NCBI GenBank assembly: GCA_963921935.1
Contig: OY998179.1
Span: forward strand, 27,215,114 to 27,279,113
Direction: 5' to 3'
DNA length: 64,000 bases
Origin: Galeruca laticollis
Lineage: Eukaryota; Arthropoda; Insecta; Coleoptera; Chrysomelidae
Shown piece after piece: positions 1-10,664 of this stretch. The notes beneath the pieces were generated by a model, which saw only the letters and a program-made list of their open reading frames with translations, did no database searches and was not told where the DNA came from. Every line of letters starts with the position of its first letter. Position 1 is the stretch's first letter. The position numbers and the translations under genes are program-made.

Positions 1-857
1 TCATGAATAATTTCAGTTCCTAATGTTTTGGCAATTATCAAGCGCAATTCTCTGGACAATTTGGGTATGGCAAGTCTTACTTTTAAATGTTGATTTACAA
101 GACTAACTTCATGATTAGCAACGTGAAAAATAATGTGACAGTTCACTATTGCAATATCCATTATGGAATATCATATTACTAACGGCCATCGCTGGCATCT
201 TCGGCCTGCACGATAAAGCGGACATTTTTGGTCTAGAGCATCGAAGCCGCCTTTCAGGTTTTTTACTCTCCTGATCGACAGATTTATCATGATGCAGGGA
301 CGACAACATAATTACACTTTTATTATTTTTAGAGACATATGATACGATTGTGTTATGTCGAGTAAAACCAAATACACACTTATGAACTTCGTAATTTTTA
401 TGTGGTTGAAATTGTGGTGGAATTTTTCTCTTATTTATACGCATTGTGCCTAAATACGAGTACGTAAGTCGAAGTTTCTTTAGTTCATCAATTAGCTCTA
501 ATGAGGTAAACCAATTTTCACCCGTGACATTCCGGTTACTATCAGTAATTGGTTCCACTAAAGCATGTAGTGATCTTGTAGGTATGGATAGCTTTTTAGG
601 ATTAGGGTCATTCGTTTTACCCATATACACGAAAGCATTCACCAAATAATGTGTCTTTGCGTCACATAAACACATGATCTTGATGCCGTACTTCACTGGT
701 TTGGCTTTCATATACATTCTGAATGGTCATCTACCTCTAAACCCAACCAGCATCTCGTCGACTGTAACATATTCGGAACAGGTGTAGTTATTTATACTGT
801 TAGAAATAAAAGCGTTAAATAAATAGGAGACTGCTGCAAGTCGATCTCCATTGGCCT

Positions 858-911
<54 letters not shown>

Positions 912-1082
912 TCTCTCATTTTATGATTGTCAAATGTGAGAAGAAATAAGAAGAGCTCTTTTGACATGGTGGCACGGGAAATTGGCCTACCTACAACACT
1001 TGTTGAAAATAATGAATCGACATTCTTATGATTATACTTTGTACACCTGAAAAGTACAAAAAAAAGCTTTGAGTTCAGCTTC
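1..1082 (-). pseudogene. piggyBac transposase, central and C-terminal part, decayed
   Basis: This encodes a DDE transposase of the piggyBac family (DDE_Tnp_1_7). On the minus strand one can read in order: a segment with NVDSLFSTSVVGRP and ATMSKE (about 1000-960); a run of Arg-Glu codons from a GA microsatellite (909-860); NNYTCSEYVTVDEMLVGFRG (about 795-735); KPVKYGIKIMCLCD; and NRNVTGENWFTS, which holds a typical piggyBac Asp/Asn-Trp-Phe motif. The Cys normally between FRGR and PFRMY is a TGA at about 727-729. The frame shifts at the microsatellite and again near 165, after which the family's C-terminal stretch (VNQHLKVRLAIPKLSRELR) continues to the window edge. At 1082 the coding sequence is broken by the hAT and resumes at 9051. 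Confidence 0.88.
860..909. repeat. (TC)n/(GA)n microsatellite inside transposase codons
   Basis: About 25 uninterrupted TC units. On the minus strand they read as alternating Arg-Glu codons in the piggyBac transposase, between a typical RFD-like stretch and the GDRLAAVSYLFNAF stretch. The downstream frame is shifted relative to the upstream one. Confidence 0.95.
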
Positions 1083-1090
1083 ATTTAGAT

Positions 1091-1106
1091 CAGTGGTTCC
1101 CAAACT
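1091..1106. repeat. hAT left terminal inverted repeat
   Basis: CAGTGGTTCCCAAACT, directly preceded by the target duplication ATTTAGAT (1083-1090). Confidence 0.93.
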
Positions 1107-1587
1107 GGGGGGCGCGCCCCCCAGGGGGGGGGGCGTGACACCCAAATGAAATAAATAAAAAAAATTACAAAAATAATTTCCTCAGATTTTTGAAATAAAG
1201 TCTTTCTAAGTTTTCAAAATTGTTTTTGTAATGTTTCAATTTCCACGTTTTTTTTACCATTTTCCACGCTTCCACATAAAGAATATTCACTTGACATAAT
1301 GGTCAAGTGTTTGTAAAAAATTAAAGCCATTGTTTAAAATAAAACAGATCAAAAATCCTTTGTTTAAAAAACAATTAATTTGCAAATTAGAGAACAGTGT
1401 TGCCGAACTCAACTCGCCCATTTCAAAGAACGTAAATTCCCCCATTACAAAAGGCGTAAATTTCCCCGTTGCCAAGTTGTAAACTTTATCAAAGAAGGCT
1501 ACAGTTTTTAAAACTACAAAACACACAAGAGTTCAATATTCTCAAAACCGTCCCCCTCCATAGCAGTTACTGTCAGACGCAACGGGT
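1107..1587. other. hAT 5' subterminal region, no gene
   Basis: It has a GC-rich subterminal tract (1109-1130) and then AT-rich sequence with no supported coding. It continues at 6630 after the P element, so it is the upstream leader or promoter side of the hAT transposase. Confidence 0.6.
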
Positions 1588-1595
1588 GTGTGTAC

Positions 1596-1621
1596 CACTG
1601 ACCTATAACCAACAAATGGAA
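1596..1621. repeat. P element left terminal inverted repeat
   Basis: 26 bp, perfectly inverted at 6596-6621. Preceded by GTGTGTAC. Confidence 0.95.
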
Positions 1622-2226
1622 GGATAATGCAATTTGTCAGTATTACGCTAAATTGAATTCGCGCATACCACGTGATCTCTTGGAAAAATTGGATCAGGAG
1701 CATGCGCAGTCAATCAACCGTACAGGACCGGCCTTGCAAATAAATAATACTATTGAACTGGTACAGTACATACTTATGTTTTATTTAAATAAACTGATTT
1801 GTAAGGACTGAATTAAAATTATAAACTTGTTTATATAAAAATAACATAAATAATTACAGAATGAATTTAGACAGATTTTGATTTATATTTTATCAACACT
1901 TTTTGTAGAAAAATTGTAATTGCTATATACTTGATATGCCTACATAATCAGAGATTAGTAACCTTTTATACATCATAATTGAGTGGGTATATTTAACTCT
2001 ACTTATACAGATATTTTCATTTCTATTTTATAAATGAACATTTGGTCAGACAGAAGAGTTCAAAAGTGATAAATGTTACTTTTTTACCAATTTTTTCTGT
2101 ATACATATAAGTTGTTGTTGAATAATACACACTTTTTTCAAAATGAAATATTTATTCAGCAGCAATTCGATCATTCCTGATGATAAATACATTTTACAAA
2201 AATAGGAAAAAAATCGATATTTACAA
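1622..2226. other. P element 3' untranslated and subterminal region
   Basis: AT-rich, with no supported coding. It lies between the transposase stop codon (2227-2229) and the left terminus. Nothing further is recognised. Confidence 0.5.
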
Positions 2227-5200
2227 TTATTGATTAGAAAACAATATTATTTTGCTCAGCTTTTTCCGAATTAAGGTGCCTCTGATACTTTCGGTTTGTT
2301 TTTTAGCTATGTAGAAAAACCTAATTCGAAAATAAATTTCCATGGTCGTTTTTATAATTTTTAGTCTATGACTTTCCAAAACAGACTGTTCAAACATGTG
2401 GTCATCTAGAACATCAAATAATTTGTGATTATTCAATAATTGTTTCACAGACTCATTTACAACTACTTTTAAAAAGTTTGATTCTTTTGGAACTCTATTA
2501 TCATTTGTTATCATGATATGCCTTATTTTTCGTTCACAAAAAATACAAATTTTTCTAATATCAGCTGATGGCTTTACAAGACCACCCCTATTTTTCCTAA
2601 TCAATAATTTGAAATGATCTCCATCAGTGGAGCTATGATTCAAAGTTTCAATGTGCTTCAAACATTCGAAACATTTGATTATTTTTTTCAGTTTTACCAC
2701 TACAAAACCACTTATATATGTAACCACATTTTCAGTTAACATAGTAATTGATGGTAAAAACTGAACGACGTATTCTATATTGCCTTCTGTTATATCAATG
2801 TCAGAAATATCTAAATTATATTTTTTTATCAGTGCTATATCATCAATTGTTGTTCCCGATATCTTATGCAAATCAGACGATGTTGTAGTCAGTATATTGA
2901 CTTCATTGTCAATTATGCAATTTCCTTGGATATCTTTTATATCATGATTCAGAGCCAGTCTTTTGTAGGTGAAGTAGAACTGGTGTGCAGTAGGGTTATT
3001 ATTCCAGCCACTTTTGGACCTAAAACATAAACTTATTTTTATAAAATTGAAGAATCTCTATAATTAGATGAATTACATTCACATGAATAATAATTCTGAA
3101 TTGACTGTGTATCAGCTACGTTAAATTAATATCTATTAATCATTTTAATATTCCAAGTAACTTTCATGGATTTCAATAAAATGAATGTGACATTTTTTCT
3201 ATCAATCAAATTACCTTACACAGCAGAAGAACAACTCGATATGATCCTGGCTGAATTTGTATGTCATGATGTACTTCAATGGGGAGTTTTCAACATTAAC
3301 AAAATCCTCAAATAAACCTATCAAGGATGTAATTGTAATACAAAATCCTTTAGAAGGAGTTTTGATTTTAGTTTCATATACATGATTTCCATCCAGAGTT
3401 TTTAATGTTTTTATGTATTCAATTGTTTGGTGAAAGATCGACATCCAATAATTTTTATTGGCTCTTCTAAGAGGTGCTTTACTTCCTCGGCCCATAGGGT
3501 TTCTTGAATTGTACAAATCAAAGGCTCTATCAAACAGTCTGATGAATTGAATAGTCCCATCTGCTTCTTGGAAATCTGGATGTTTGATATCACATTTTAG
3601 AAATTCCAATGCGTCTGCTACACTATTGCTAAGTGTTTGAGTAGCAAGATTCACCTGAAAATAATATAGTGATTGGTATCCTCGATTACACAAAAAAAAA
3701 CAAGCAAATCAACTCACTTTCATTTTCTGTTGGTACCAATTAATATGTGACTGTCTCAATTTATTTCCCAGCCTACAAAACTCCTTTTCTTGAATACTAT
3801 GAAGCTTCTCAATCAGGTTGAAATCTACTCGCCTCTCTTCATTATCTAGGAAAACTTTATGAGTGGCCCAATTATTCCTCACCAACTTTATCATGTGACA
3901 AGCATCAAATATTATGTATATTTTGCTTCCATCAACAGGGTGATGAAAATATGGCTGCAAATTATGAATATTTGTTACTTCAGCTCCCAATTCTGTAGCC
4001 ATTGTGAAATGGGCACTAGGCCCATCACATGTAACAGAAGTTATTCTCACTCCAACGCTAGATAATCGTGTCAAAGCCTCTCTGACAATATTGGCTTTCT
4101 CTGCTCCAGTTAAGCTATGGACTAGAAAGTAACCAATGGGAAGTTTCCAATGACCATTGACTCCAACAACCATGAACACAAGTGCTTGGGTGGCACATTC
4201 TAATCCATCATCCTGAATTCCTGTGCCAACATCTTCATACCCCCAAGTTCTATTGGCAATGACATCCACTTGCTTCTTGATGGCCATCTCATCAAGCATC
4301 AGGGAACAAATTGTCTCCAAATCCCTGTTTTCATTTTTTTCGACAATTTTCTTCAGGGACATGAAACAACAATAAGAAAAACCAGGGCCACATTCAACAC
4401 TTCTTATCCATGATCTGATTGTACTTGGAGCAGGCAGTGCTAAACTGAAAGTACGTCTCACATAATTATATGCCTTGCTAGAATAAAATTGAAGAGTCAT
4501 TGCAAAACTCCTCAATTCCTCTGGGTATTTTTCTCTACGCTGCTTCTTCCCTCTATTTGATTTGTTCACATTAGAAATACATCTCCTCATCAAAGCCAGA
4601 GGAATCCCAGAATAGGATTTGTCTAGAACAGCTAAAGCTTCTGGTGACATAAGATTTTTCTTTCTCAAATCCCAAACAATCTGTTTTAAATTGGTAACTT
4701 TTCGGAATAATCTACCAACTCTTTCCTTGGTAGTCTTCAATTTCTTTGATATTATCTTCTTGGACTTTTTTACATTTTCCAAATTCATTGATAGTTTCTT
4801 AGGAATAGTGCTGGAAAAGATATTAACAACATGAATAACTATTTGCAGATATTGAAACATAAATAAGTGATTATTTGACATGCATAATTTAAGAGTATTG
4901 TACTTATTACTTACTTATAATTATGGAACAACTTTATGTTCTTCCTTGCTTTTTTGAGAGGTCCCCGAAGTCCTTCACTATCTGATGATGATGACCAATC
5001 AATAAATTTCCTTCTATCATTTTTCAATTCATTTTTGAATGGTGAATCAACTATATCTAACTGTTGAGGAATATCAATAATCTCCTCCTTGTAGTAAAGC
5101 AAATCTTCATCTGCATATATATTCTGTGATGTAGATGATAGGTCAATTGAAATGCTTGAAGAATCACTGAAATGCAGAAACAATATTTGATGATTGCACT

Positions 5201-6233
5201 GCAGAAATGATACAGAGAGCATACTGAAAAGTGATCTCCAGTCTACTATAACGTATGAATATGTTACCTTTTTCTAGGCGAATCAACATCACAGGAAAGG
5301 GGTACATCCACCAAAGTATTCTCCTTATCAAAAGAGAAATTCTCCCTAGTCACTGTAATATCTTGAGATGTACTTGGCATAGATTCTCTAGATGAACTAA
5401 AATCAGATGATTTTTATAACATTGTGAGTGAATACGTTGTTTTTAATGACATACTTTTGAAAATAGTTGTTTTAGAATTGTATTGTCTAAAAAATGAACT
5501 TGAGAAATTATATAGTGGAAATTGGGACAAAAATGGGAGTTTACATAGACATATGGAGGCAGATAATCAATCTTAATGAAAAATAATGAAAGAAAAAATA
5601 GAAAAATTCAATGAAAATTAACCTAAAAAGAGAATTATATTAATGCTGTGAAATGAAGTATTGAAATGAAAAGAAAAGGGTGGAAGAGTTTTGATTACAA
5701 TGAAAATACTGTGAAATGAAATTTAATAAAATTTATGTTATTTCTCAATTTTTACTACTAATTGTTTCAAGTTACTTATTCGGACAACGGAGATCTGAAA
5801 CATCACATTATCAATGACCCTCAAACAACAAAATATTGAGTATGCACCAACCTAGGTTCATGTGTGTTCAAAATCATGAGTGGTTTCCTAGGACCAAGCT
5901 TCTTGGTAGGTATTGCACTTGATTTCAAACATAGTTTTCCTTTGACATAATGGAAGCTGTCTTCTGAAAAATGCTCACTGCATATCCTATTACTAGGATG
6001 GAGTTTTTCCAGAGTAGGATCTATTCCAATGGCTCTCATCCATGGCCTATAGCGCTTAGAAGTTAAGCTGTAATCATAAATGGGTTGGAATAGTTTTGTA
6101 TGATGTAAAAATAATGCATTCAAACAATGATCCATTGTTTGAATAATTAAAAATATATCGTACCAGAAATAATCCATTCCATCAATGTCTCCTTGGTTCT
6201 TACAAAACATCACCATGCAGTTCTCTTCCCCAT
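2227..6233 (-). CDS. P element transposase (THAP9-like), multi-exon, near intact
   Basis: The product would be a DNA-binding THAP domain joined to an RNase H-like P transposase. Inferred exons (minus strand): about 6239-6170 and 6073-5830 (THAP), 5397-5269, 5168-4917, 4810-3718, 3654-3215 and 3019-2227. All join in frame at GT/AG sites. The THAP zinc site reads C-x4-C-x41-C-x2-H, followed by the AVPT-like SAIPT. The 4810-3718 exon is the catalytic core, with LMLDEMAIKK, TCDGPSAHF and FDACHMIKLVRNNW. The 3654-3215 exon ends in QDHIELFF, the acidic residue of the family. The last exon begins with GWNNNPTAHQF, typical of P and THAP9. One oddity: the nearest upstream ATG (6231-6233) is one base out of frame with the first zinc-binding Cys, so this copy may have a 1-bp deletion at its start or an unseen 5' exon. 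Confidence 0.9.
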
Positions 6234-6595
6234 TATGGAAAAAACTGATGAAAAAAGTCTCAAAAAGTTAAGTAACGCTGATGACTGTTGGTAATGAAAC
6301 ACAGTTCACACACAGTAGTAAAACGATAATGGCAAAACGAAAAACAAACACAAATTTTAATAACGTTGGTTATAATCTAACGATTCAAACCTACGAGAAC
6401 GACTAAATATGAAAATGGCTGTGCCAGCTCTGGTAAAATCTGCAATAAGAATTAACATACGTATCAACAGCACACCAGTAATTGATTTCAGACATTCACT
6501 GTGACGTAGAATACATAATGCGCATGAGCCGTATCCAATTTTCAACACTCGCATAGTGGCCGTAAAAATTCTTCGCGCATTCTAATGTATTGTCA

Positions 6596-6621
6596 TTCCA
6601 TTTGTTGGTTATAGGTCAGTG
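6596..6621. repeat. P element right terminal inverted repeat
   Basis: Mirror of 1596-1621. Followed by GTGTGTAC at 6622-6629. Confidence 0.95.
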
Positions 6622-6896
6622 GTGTGTACCGATACCTCCGTTTGGCCTTGGCGTGAGTGCGAGTGTCCCACCACCCCTACCAAGACCACCCCCACCGCAT
6701 CTTCAATCCAATGTCAATAACCTTGCAGTTTGTTCAGTGCTTGCGTTGTAACTAGTCCGTTGTGCCAACAGTGCTTTCCGTGAATTATCAGTCAGCGTGT
6801 TTGCTGTATTGTGGATGTTCTGTAATTGCTGCGACGTTTGAATTGGAGTAATTTTTTTATGTTGTGTGAGTTCTGTGTGAAGCTGAATCAGAGAAG

Positions 6897-8690
6897 ATGA
6901 ACACGGCAAAGAAACGCAAGTATATTGACGATTATATTCAATATGGGTTTGTTTCCTTGCTTAAAGATAATGTTCATCACCCTCAGTGCGTTATTTGCTA
7001 TGAGGTATTAAGCAATGACGCGATGAGGCCTAATCGTCTTCTGAGACATTTGTCAACCAAACATGCCTCTTTAAAGGACAAACCTAAAGAGTTTTTCGCT
7101 GCAAAATCTAAGAATTTAAAGCGCATGAAGTTAGATAGCACTGGATCTGCTGCTCAGTCATCTCTAAAAGTGCTTGAAGCTTCCTATGAATTATCTCTTA
7201 TTATTGCTAAGGAAAAGAAAAGTCACACTATTGGTGAAACGCTTGTTAAACCGTGCCTTTTAAAAGCAGCCGATGTTGTCCTTGGAACTGATAGTAGGCA
7301 AAAGCTATCACAAATACCACTTTCAGACAACACCGTAAAACGCCGCATTGATGATATGGCCGAGGACATTAAAAACCAGGTGGTTGATGCAATAAAAAAA
7401 TCCCCGTTTTTTGCTATCCAGCTTGACGAGAGTACAGACATAGCACAATGCTCTAATTTGATTGTATATGTTCGTTACATTGAAAATGAAAGAATGAAGG
7501 ATGAACTGATGTTTTCTACTGAGCTGTTGACCACTGCTAAAGCTGTAGATGTGATGGAAGCAGTATCAGACTTTTTTAAGAAGCACGAACTTTCTTGGCA
7601 AAAACTTATTGGTGTATGCACAGATGGTGCTCCTTCAATGCTGGGTTCTCGTTCAGGCTTTGTGCAGTTGGTCAAAGAGAAGAATGCTAATGTGGTTGGG
7701 ATTCATTGTTCTATTCACCGCCAAGCCTTGGCAGCAAAAACTCTTCCTAACGAACTCAATGCTGTTTTAAAGCTTTGTATTAAAGTAGTCAACTACGTTA
7801 AGAACAGTGCATTAAATACACGACTGTTTAAAATTTTGTGTGAAGATTTAGGAAGTGATCACAAAACGCTGCTATTTCATACAGAAGTACGATGGCTATC
7901 AAAAGGGAATATGTTGGGAAGACTATTTGAACTTCGTGATGAAGTGATAACGTTTTTGGCACAGCAGAAACAAAACGAGCTTAGTGCAGAGTTCAAAAAA
8001 CCCTGTAACCAAGTGATTTTGGCCTATTTATCAGACTTTTTTGACACGTTAAATAACCTAAACTTGAGACTGCAAGGTGCAGACTCAAATATAGTAACAC
8101 ATCGGGATGCCATCAAGATGTACGTTGAGAAACTACAATTTTGGATACGTAAAGTGTCAATGAACCCCAGCAACTATTCAAGTTTCAGCAAAGTAGTGTC
8201 AGTCTCAGAAGAAGTATGTTTTGAGGACGTTTTTGAAGGACCGCTTTTGAAAAACTTGATAATTGACCATTTGAAGAACCTCAAGGAGGAGTTCAGCAGG
8301 TACTTTCCTAACTTGTCAGAGGAGTTTTACAAACTATCAACCGATCCGTTCAACATGGATATACAGTTGCTGCCAGAAGAGTTGCAAGAGGAGGGAATAG
8401 AAATAAAAAATGACTCTGCTGCAAGATACGATATTAACAAAATGGACAAGCCCTCATTTTGGTTAAAGTACTTAAAAGTTTACCCCAATGTTTCAGAGAA
8501 AGCTGTTCGGATGTACTTGCCTTTTTCAACAACATACATGTGCGAAAAAGCGTTTTCAACTCTTGTGGCGATCAAAACCAAGTACCGCAACAAACTTGAT
8601 GTCGAAAGTGACCTACGCTGTGCTTTGTCTGAAACTCAGCCCAGGATCTGTCAACTTATCCAGAACATGCAAGCGCACCCATCTCACTAA
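6897..8690 (+). CDS. hAT transposase, BED zinc finger type, 597 aa
   Basis: A cut-and-paste transposase acting in the nucleus on the hAT ends at 1091 and 9042. Residues about 20-55 form a BED zinc finger (CVIC ... RHLSTKH). The RNase H-like fold follows with FFAIQLDESTD (first Asp, about residue 175), VCTDGAPSMLGSRSGF (second Asp, about 240), HCSIHRQALAAK, and EVRWLSKGNML. The C-terminal hAT dimerisation block PFSTTYMCEKAFSTL (about 545-560) is complete. The family is the one related to vertebrate ZBED5/FAM200/SCAND3 proteins. The ORF has no stop or frameshift, and the ATG at 6897 precedes the BED domain by a normal distance. The P element now separates it from most of its own 5' region, which may silence it or give it new transcription. 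Confidence 0.95.
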   Translation: MNTAKKRKYIDDYIQYGFVSLLKDNVHHPQCVICYEVLSNDAMRPNRLLRHLSTKHASLKDKPKEFFAAKSKNLKRMKLDSTGSAAQSSLKVLEASYELSLIIAKEKKSHTIGETLVKPCLLKAADVVLGTDSRQKLSQIPLSDNTVKRRIDDMAEDIKNQVVDAIKKSPFFAIQLDESTDIAQCSNLIVYVRYIENERMKDELMFSTELLTTAKAVDVMEAVSDFFKKHELSWQKLIGVCTDGAPSMLGSRSGFVQLVKEKNANVVGIHCSIHRQALAAKTLPNELNAVLKLCIKVVNYVKNSALNTRLFKILCEDLGSDHKTLLFHTEVRWLSKGNMLGRLFELRDEVITFLAQQKQNELSAEFKKPCNQVILAYLSDFFDTLNNLNLRLQGADSNIVTHRDAIKMYVEKLQFWIRKVSMNPSNYSSFSKVVSVSEEVCFEDVFEGPLLKNLIIDHLKNLKEEFSRYFPNLSEEFYKLSTDPFNMDIQLLPEELQEEGIEIKNDSAARYDINKMDKPSFWLKYLKVYPNVSEKAVRMYLPFSTTYMCEKAFSTLVAIKTKYRNKLDVESDLRCALSETQPRICQLIQNMQAHPSH

Positions 8691-9026
8691 ATTACATTTT
8701 ATGTTTTGTTTTTGTAAGTAGGTAGGCCTATTGTTTCACGTCCCTTAAATTGAAAATGTATCTTGTGTTACAATGTTAAATTTTGTATCAGTAATTATAT
8801 TCGTTTTTCATGTAATACTTGTTTTAATTTTCACCATACGTACAATTATTGAATCTTCCCATTCTGCGTTACCGCATTCAACAGTGATCGAAAAATCTAC
8901 CTACTCACCGTATCAAGTAGGCACATACTTGTACAAGTAGGAGTTGGTATTGCAAAATGGAAAGCTGATATGTGTAGTGGGGCGTGGGGGGTCTCCAAAT
9001 AACCAGAGGGGGGCGTGGTACAAAAA
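8691..9026. other. hAT 3' untranslated and subterminal region
   Basis: Short A/T-rich tail, then a subterminal G-rich tract (GGGGCGTGGGG, about 8979-8990). No coding. Confidence 0.6.
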
Positions 9027-9042
9027 AGTTTGGGAACCCCTG
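9027..9042. repeat. hAT right terminal inverted repeat
   Basis: Inverted copy of 1091-1106 with one mismatch. Followed by ATTTAGAT (9043-9050). Confidence 0.93.
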
Positions 9043-9050
9043 ATTTAGAT

Positions 9051-9526
9051 GATAGACAAATCTACAGGAATCCCCATAATTTACACACAGTTCGGTAACT
9101 TTTCATTTGTATACTCTAGAATAGTTGCCATCATGTCGGGAGTTATAAGAACCGTGATTCAACTGGACTGGACGGGTTCGTTTGTAAGGCAGGTCCACTG
9201 AGACCAGGAAGGTGTGTAATAATGTTCTCTGCGCGAATTCTTGATGATGCCGGAGCATTTTTACCCTACTTATACCTGTTGCGTCCATAGTAAAAATTTG
9301 TTTCACCATTAGATGCTGTTTCACTTCCGTCGCTTGATAAGTCACTTACACTAATTTCTGAATCTGTGTCGTGATCTGAGTGTTCACTTTCATCATCAGT
9401 ATCACTGTTATTATAGTCACTATCAGTGTCAATACTCTCGGTTGGCTCTTCTACAGATTCGAGAAAGTCAAAAATATTGTCACTTTTCACCCTACTTCTG
9501 CCAATTCTTGCAAAGTCATCAGCCAT
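9051..9526 (-). pseudogene. piggyBac transposase, acidic N-terminal part, decayed
   Basis: It starts with ATG at 9526 (MADDFARIGRSR). A run of Asp, Ser and Glu follows (residues about 25-70), the acidic N-terminus usual in piggyBac transposases. A TAG replaces a sense codon after RNRYK (about 9271). The frame continues through NAPASSRIRAENIITHLPG, then shifts near 9140 to DMMATILEYTNEKLPNC. It stops at the hAT target site and continues at 1082. Confidence 0.85.
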
Positions 9527-9558
9527 TCTGATATAATAAATAAAATACTAATAACGCA

Positions 9559-9582
9559 ACTACTATCGTGGGGTCAACTTAG
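9559..9582. repeat. piggyBac subterminal inverted repeat, inner copy
   Basis: ACTACTATCGTGGGGTCAA on the plus strand mirrors ACTACTATCGCGGGGTCAA on the minus strand at 9759-9741. The element end can therefore fold into a hairpin with a spacer of about 160 bp. Confidence 0.75.
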
Positions 9583-9742
9583 ACCCAAAATCAACAGCAT
9601 GTGTGAACTATCAGACCGATTTTTTACTACTAAGAAGCATCCTAAAGTATATACTTAAGTGGAAGAATACATGGAATACGAAGGTCGTGTGCTAAACGGT
9701 CTACCAGGGGCGTACTGAAGTTCAAGTGATTGGTTCAAATTT

Positions 9743-9769
9743 GACCCCGCGATAGTAGTTAAGGGTTAA
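9743..9769. repeat. piggyBac 5' terminus and TTAA target
   Basis: The minus-strand terminus CCCTTAACTACTATCGCGGG abuts TTAA at 9766-9769. The partner terminus is outside the window. Confidence 0.75.
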
Positions 9770-10664
9770 TAACAAGATAAATGCAAGTTTCTGATTCCAT
9801 GATTCAAGTTTCATTAAATAAATACATAATTTTAGTGATTCTTAATTACTGTTATCTTGTCGTCCTTAAGAAGTTTCATAGAATACCCTCCAGAGAATTT
9901 TCTCTAGAAATGGTGTAGTTTGTATCTAAATAAATAAATATAAATTGAAAACAAAGCGAACGAAGTAAAAGTTAAAGCAAAAGCAAAGTTGTTGAAAATT
10001 TAGTTTGGTTTGCAATTTAAGATGTTATGGTCACTACGCAGCATATTGCCGACATCCCTACACGGGAATGATTCAAGGGTGCTATTAATATCGTGGAAAT
10101 CTTTAGTCGGAGGAGAAGCATATGTTCTCTTCTATGAACAAGATGACACAAAGTCCCACCTTTAAGTTTAATATTTTTTTATTACTTTTTAAATTGTATA
10201 TTTTCATTGTGAACCGATGTCGTATTTGGTTTTTTCTACAAAATTTATTTATATATTTATGTATACATTGTATTGTATGAACTCAAATTTTAAATATAAA
10301 AACTTTATTTTGAAAAAAAAAGTTCAAACATTGTTGGCGGAGATCTAGAAAAAGATGTGGACGCTTGGGTTTTTAATAAAAAGGGCCCTTAGAGAGTACT
10401 TTATTATATTAATTCTCATTCAGAGTGATGAAATAATATTTTGGACCGTTGTTACTCACCAAATACCCCTCAAGCCCGATTAATAGAAGATTTCAGATTA
10501 TTGTTATGTCTAAAGGTTTATATAAACAGTTAAGAGGTCAATTTGTATAAAAATCATTTTGACAGTATCATTTAGGTAGGTACTTAGTCTTTAAAATTAT
10601 TTTTAGGTGACGGAACAGAATCTGTCAAAAGACATACTACAACTTTCTTTTGATGAATACGTTA
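9770..10664. other. AT-rich sequence without recognisable gene
   Basis: No ORF with family features, and no clear repeat structure. It could be intergenic or an upstream intron of the serine protease homolog. Confidence 0.5.

Larger units (their letters stand above)
1596..6621 (-). mobile_element. P-like (THAP) transposon, 5.03 kb, both ends intact
   Basis: The termini are a perfect 26-bp inverted repeat beginning CACTGACCTATAACCAACAA (1596-1621, and inverted at 6621-6596). They are flanked by identical 8-bp direct repeats GTGTGTAC (1588-1595 and 6622-6629). P elements have termini starting CA, about 30 bp long, and 8-bp target duplications, so the structure fits the family. The single gene inside is a THAP-domain P transposase on the minus strand. 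The insertion lies between the hAT left end and the hAT ORF. Confidence 0.96.
1091..9042 (+). mobile_element. hAT transposon (BED/ZBED5-like), full length apart from a nested P element
   Basis: Both ends are defined. The termini are CAGTGGTTCCCAAACT (1091-1106) and, inverted, CAGGGGTTCCCAAACT (9042-9027), one mismatch in 16. The 8-bp direct repeat ATTTAGAT flanks them at 1083-1090 and 9043-9050, the target duplication size of hAT elements. Without the nested P element and its duplicated target the element is about 2.9 kb. It contains one long transposase ORF. G-rich subterminal tracts (GGGGGGCG near 1109 and 9011) are present at both ends. Confidence 0.95.
1..9769 (-). mobile_element. piggyBac-like DNA transposon, 5' end at 9765, split by a hAT insertion
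   Basis: The transposase reads leftward from 9526 and is cut at 9051/1082 by the hAT element. The 5' terminus is set by a TTAA at 9766-9769, the piggyBac-type target, followed on the minus strand by a terminus starting CCCTTAACTACTATCGCGGG. The 3' terminus lies left of the window. Without the hAT and one copy of its target duplication, about 1.8 kb of the element is visible. It is dead: stops, frameshifts and a microsatellite interrupt the reading frame. Confidence 0.85.

Noticed and set aside
815..1084. ORF with Arg-Glu repeats as a separate RE-rich host protein
   Set aside because: Both sides of the repeat match consecutive parts of the piggyBac transposase; the repeat is a microsatellite in that frame.
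6703..6909. Minus-strand ORF opposite the hAT leader
   Set aside because: No motif, and it overlaps the start of the well-supported hAT gene.
7223..7675. Minus-strand ORFs inside the hAT transposase
   Set aside because: Shadows of the coding strand.
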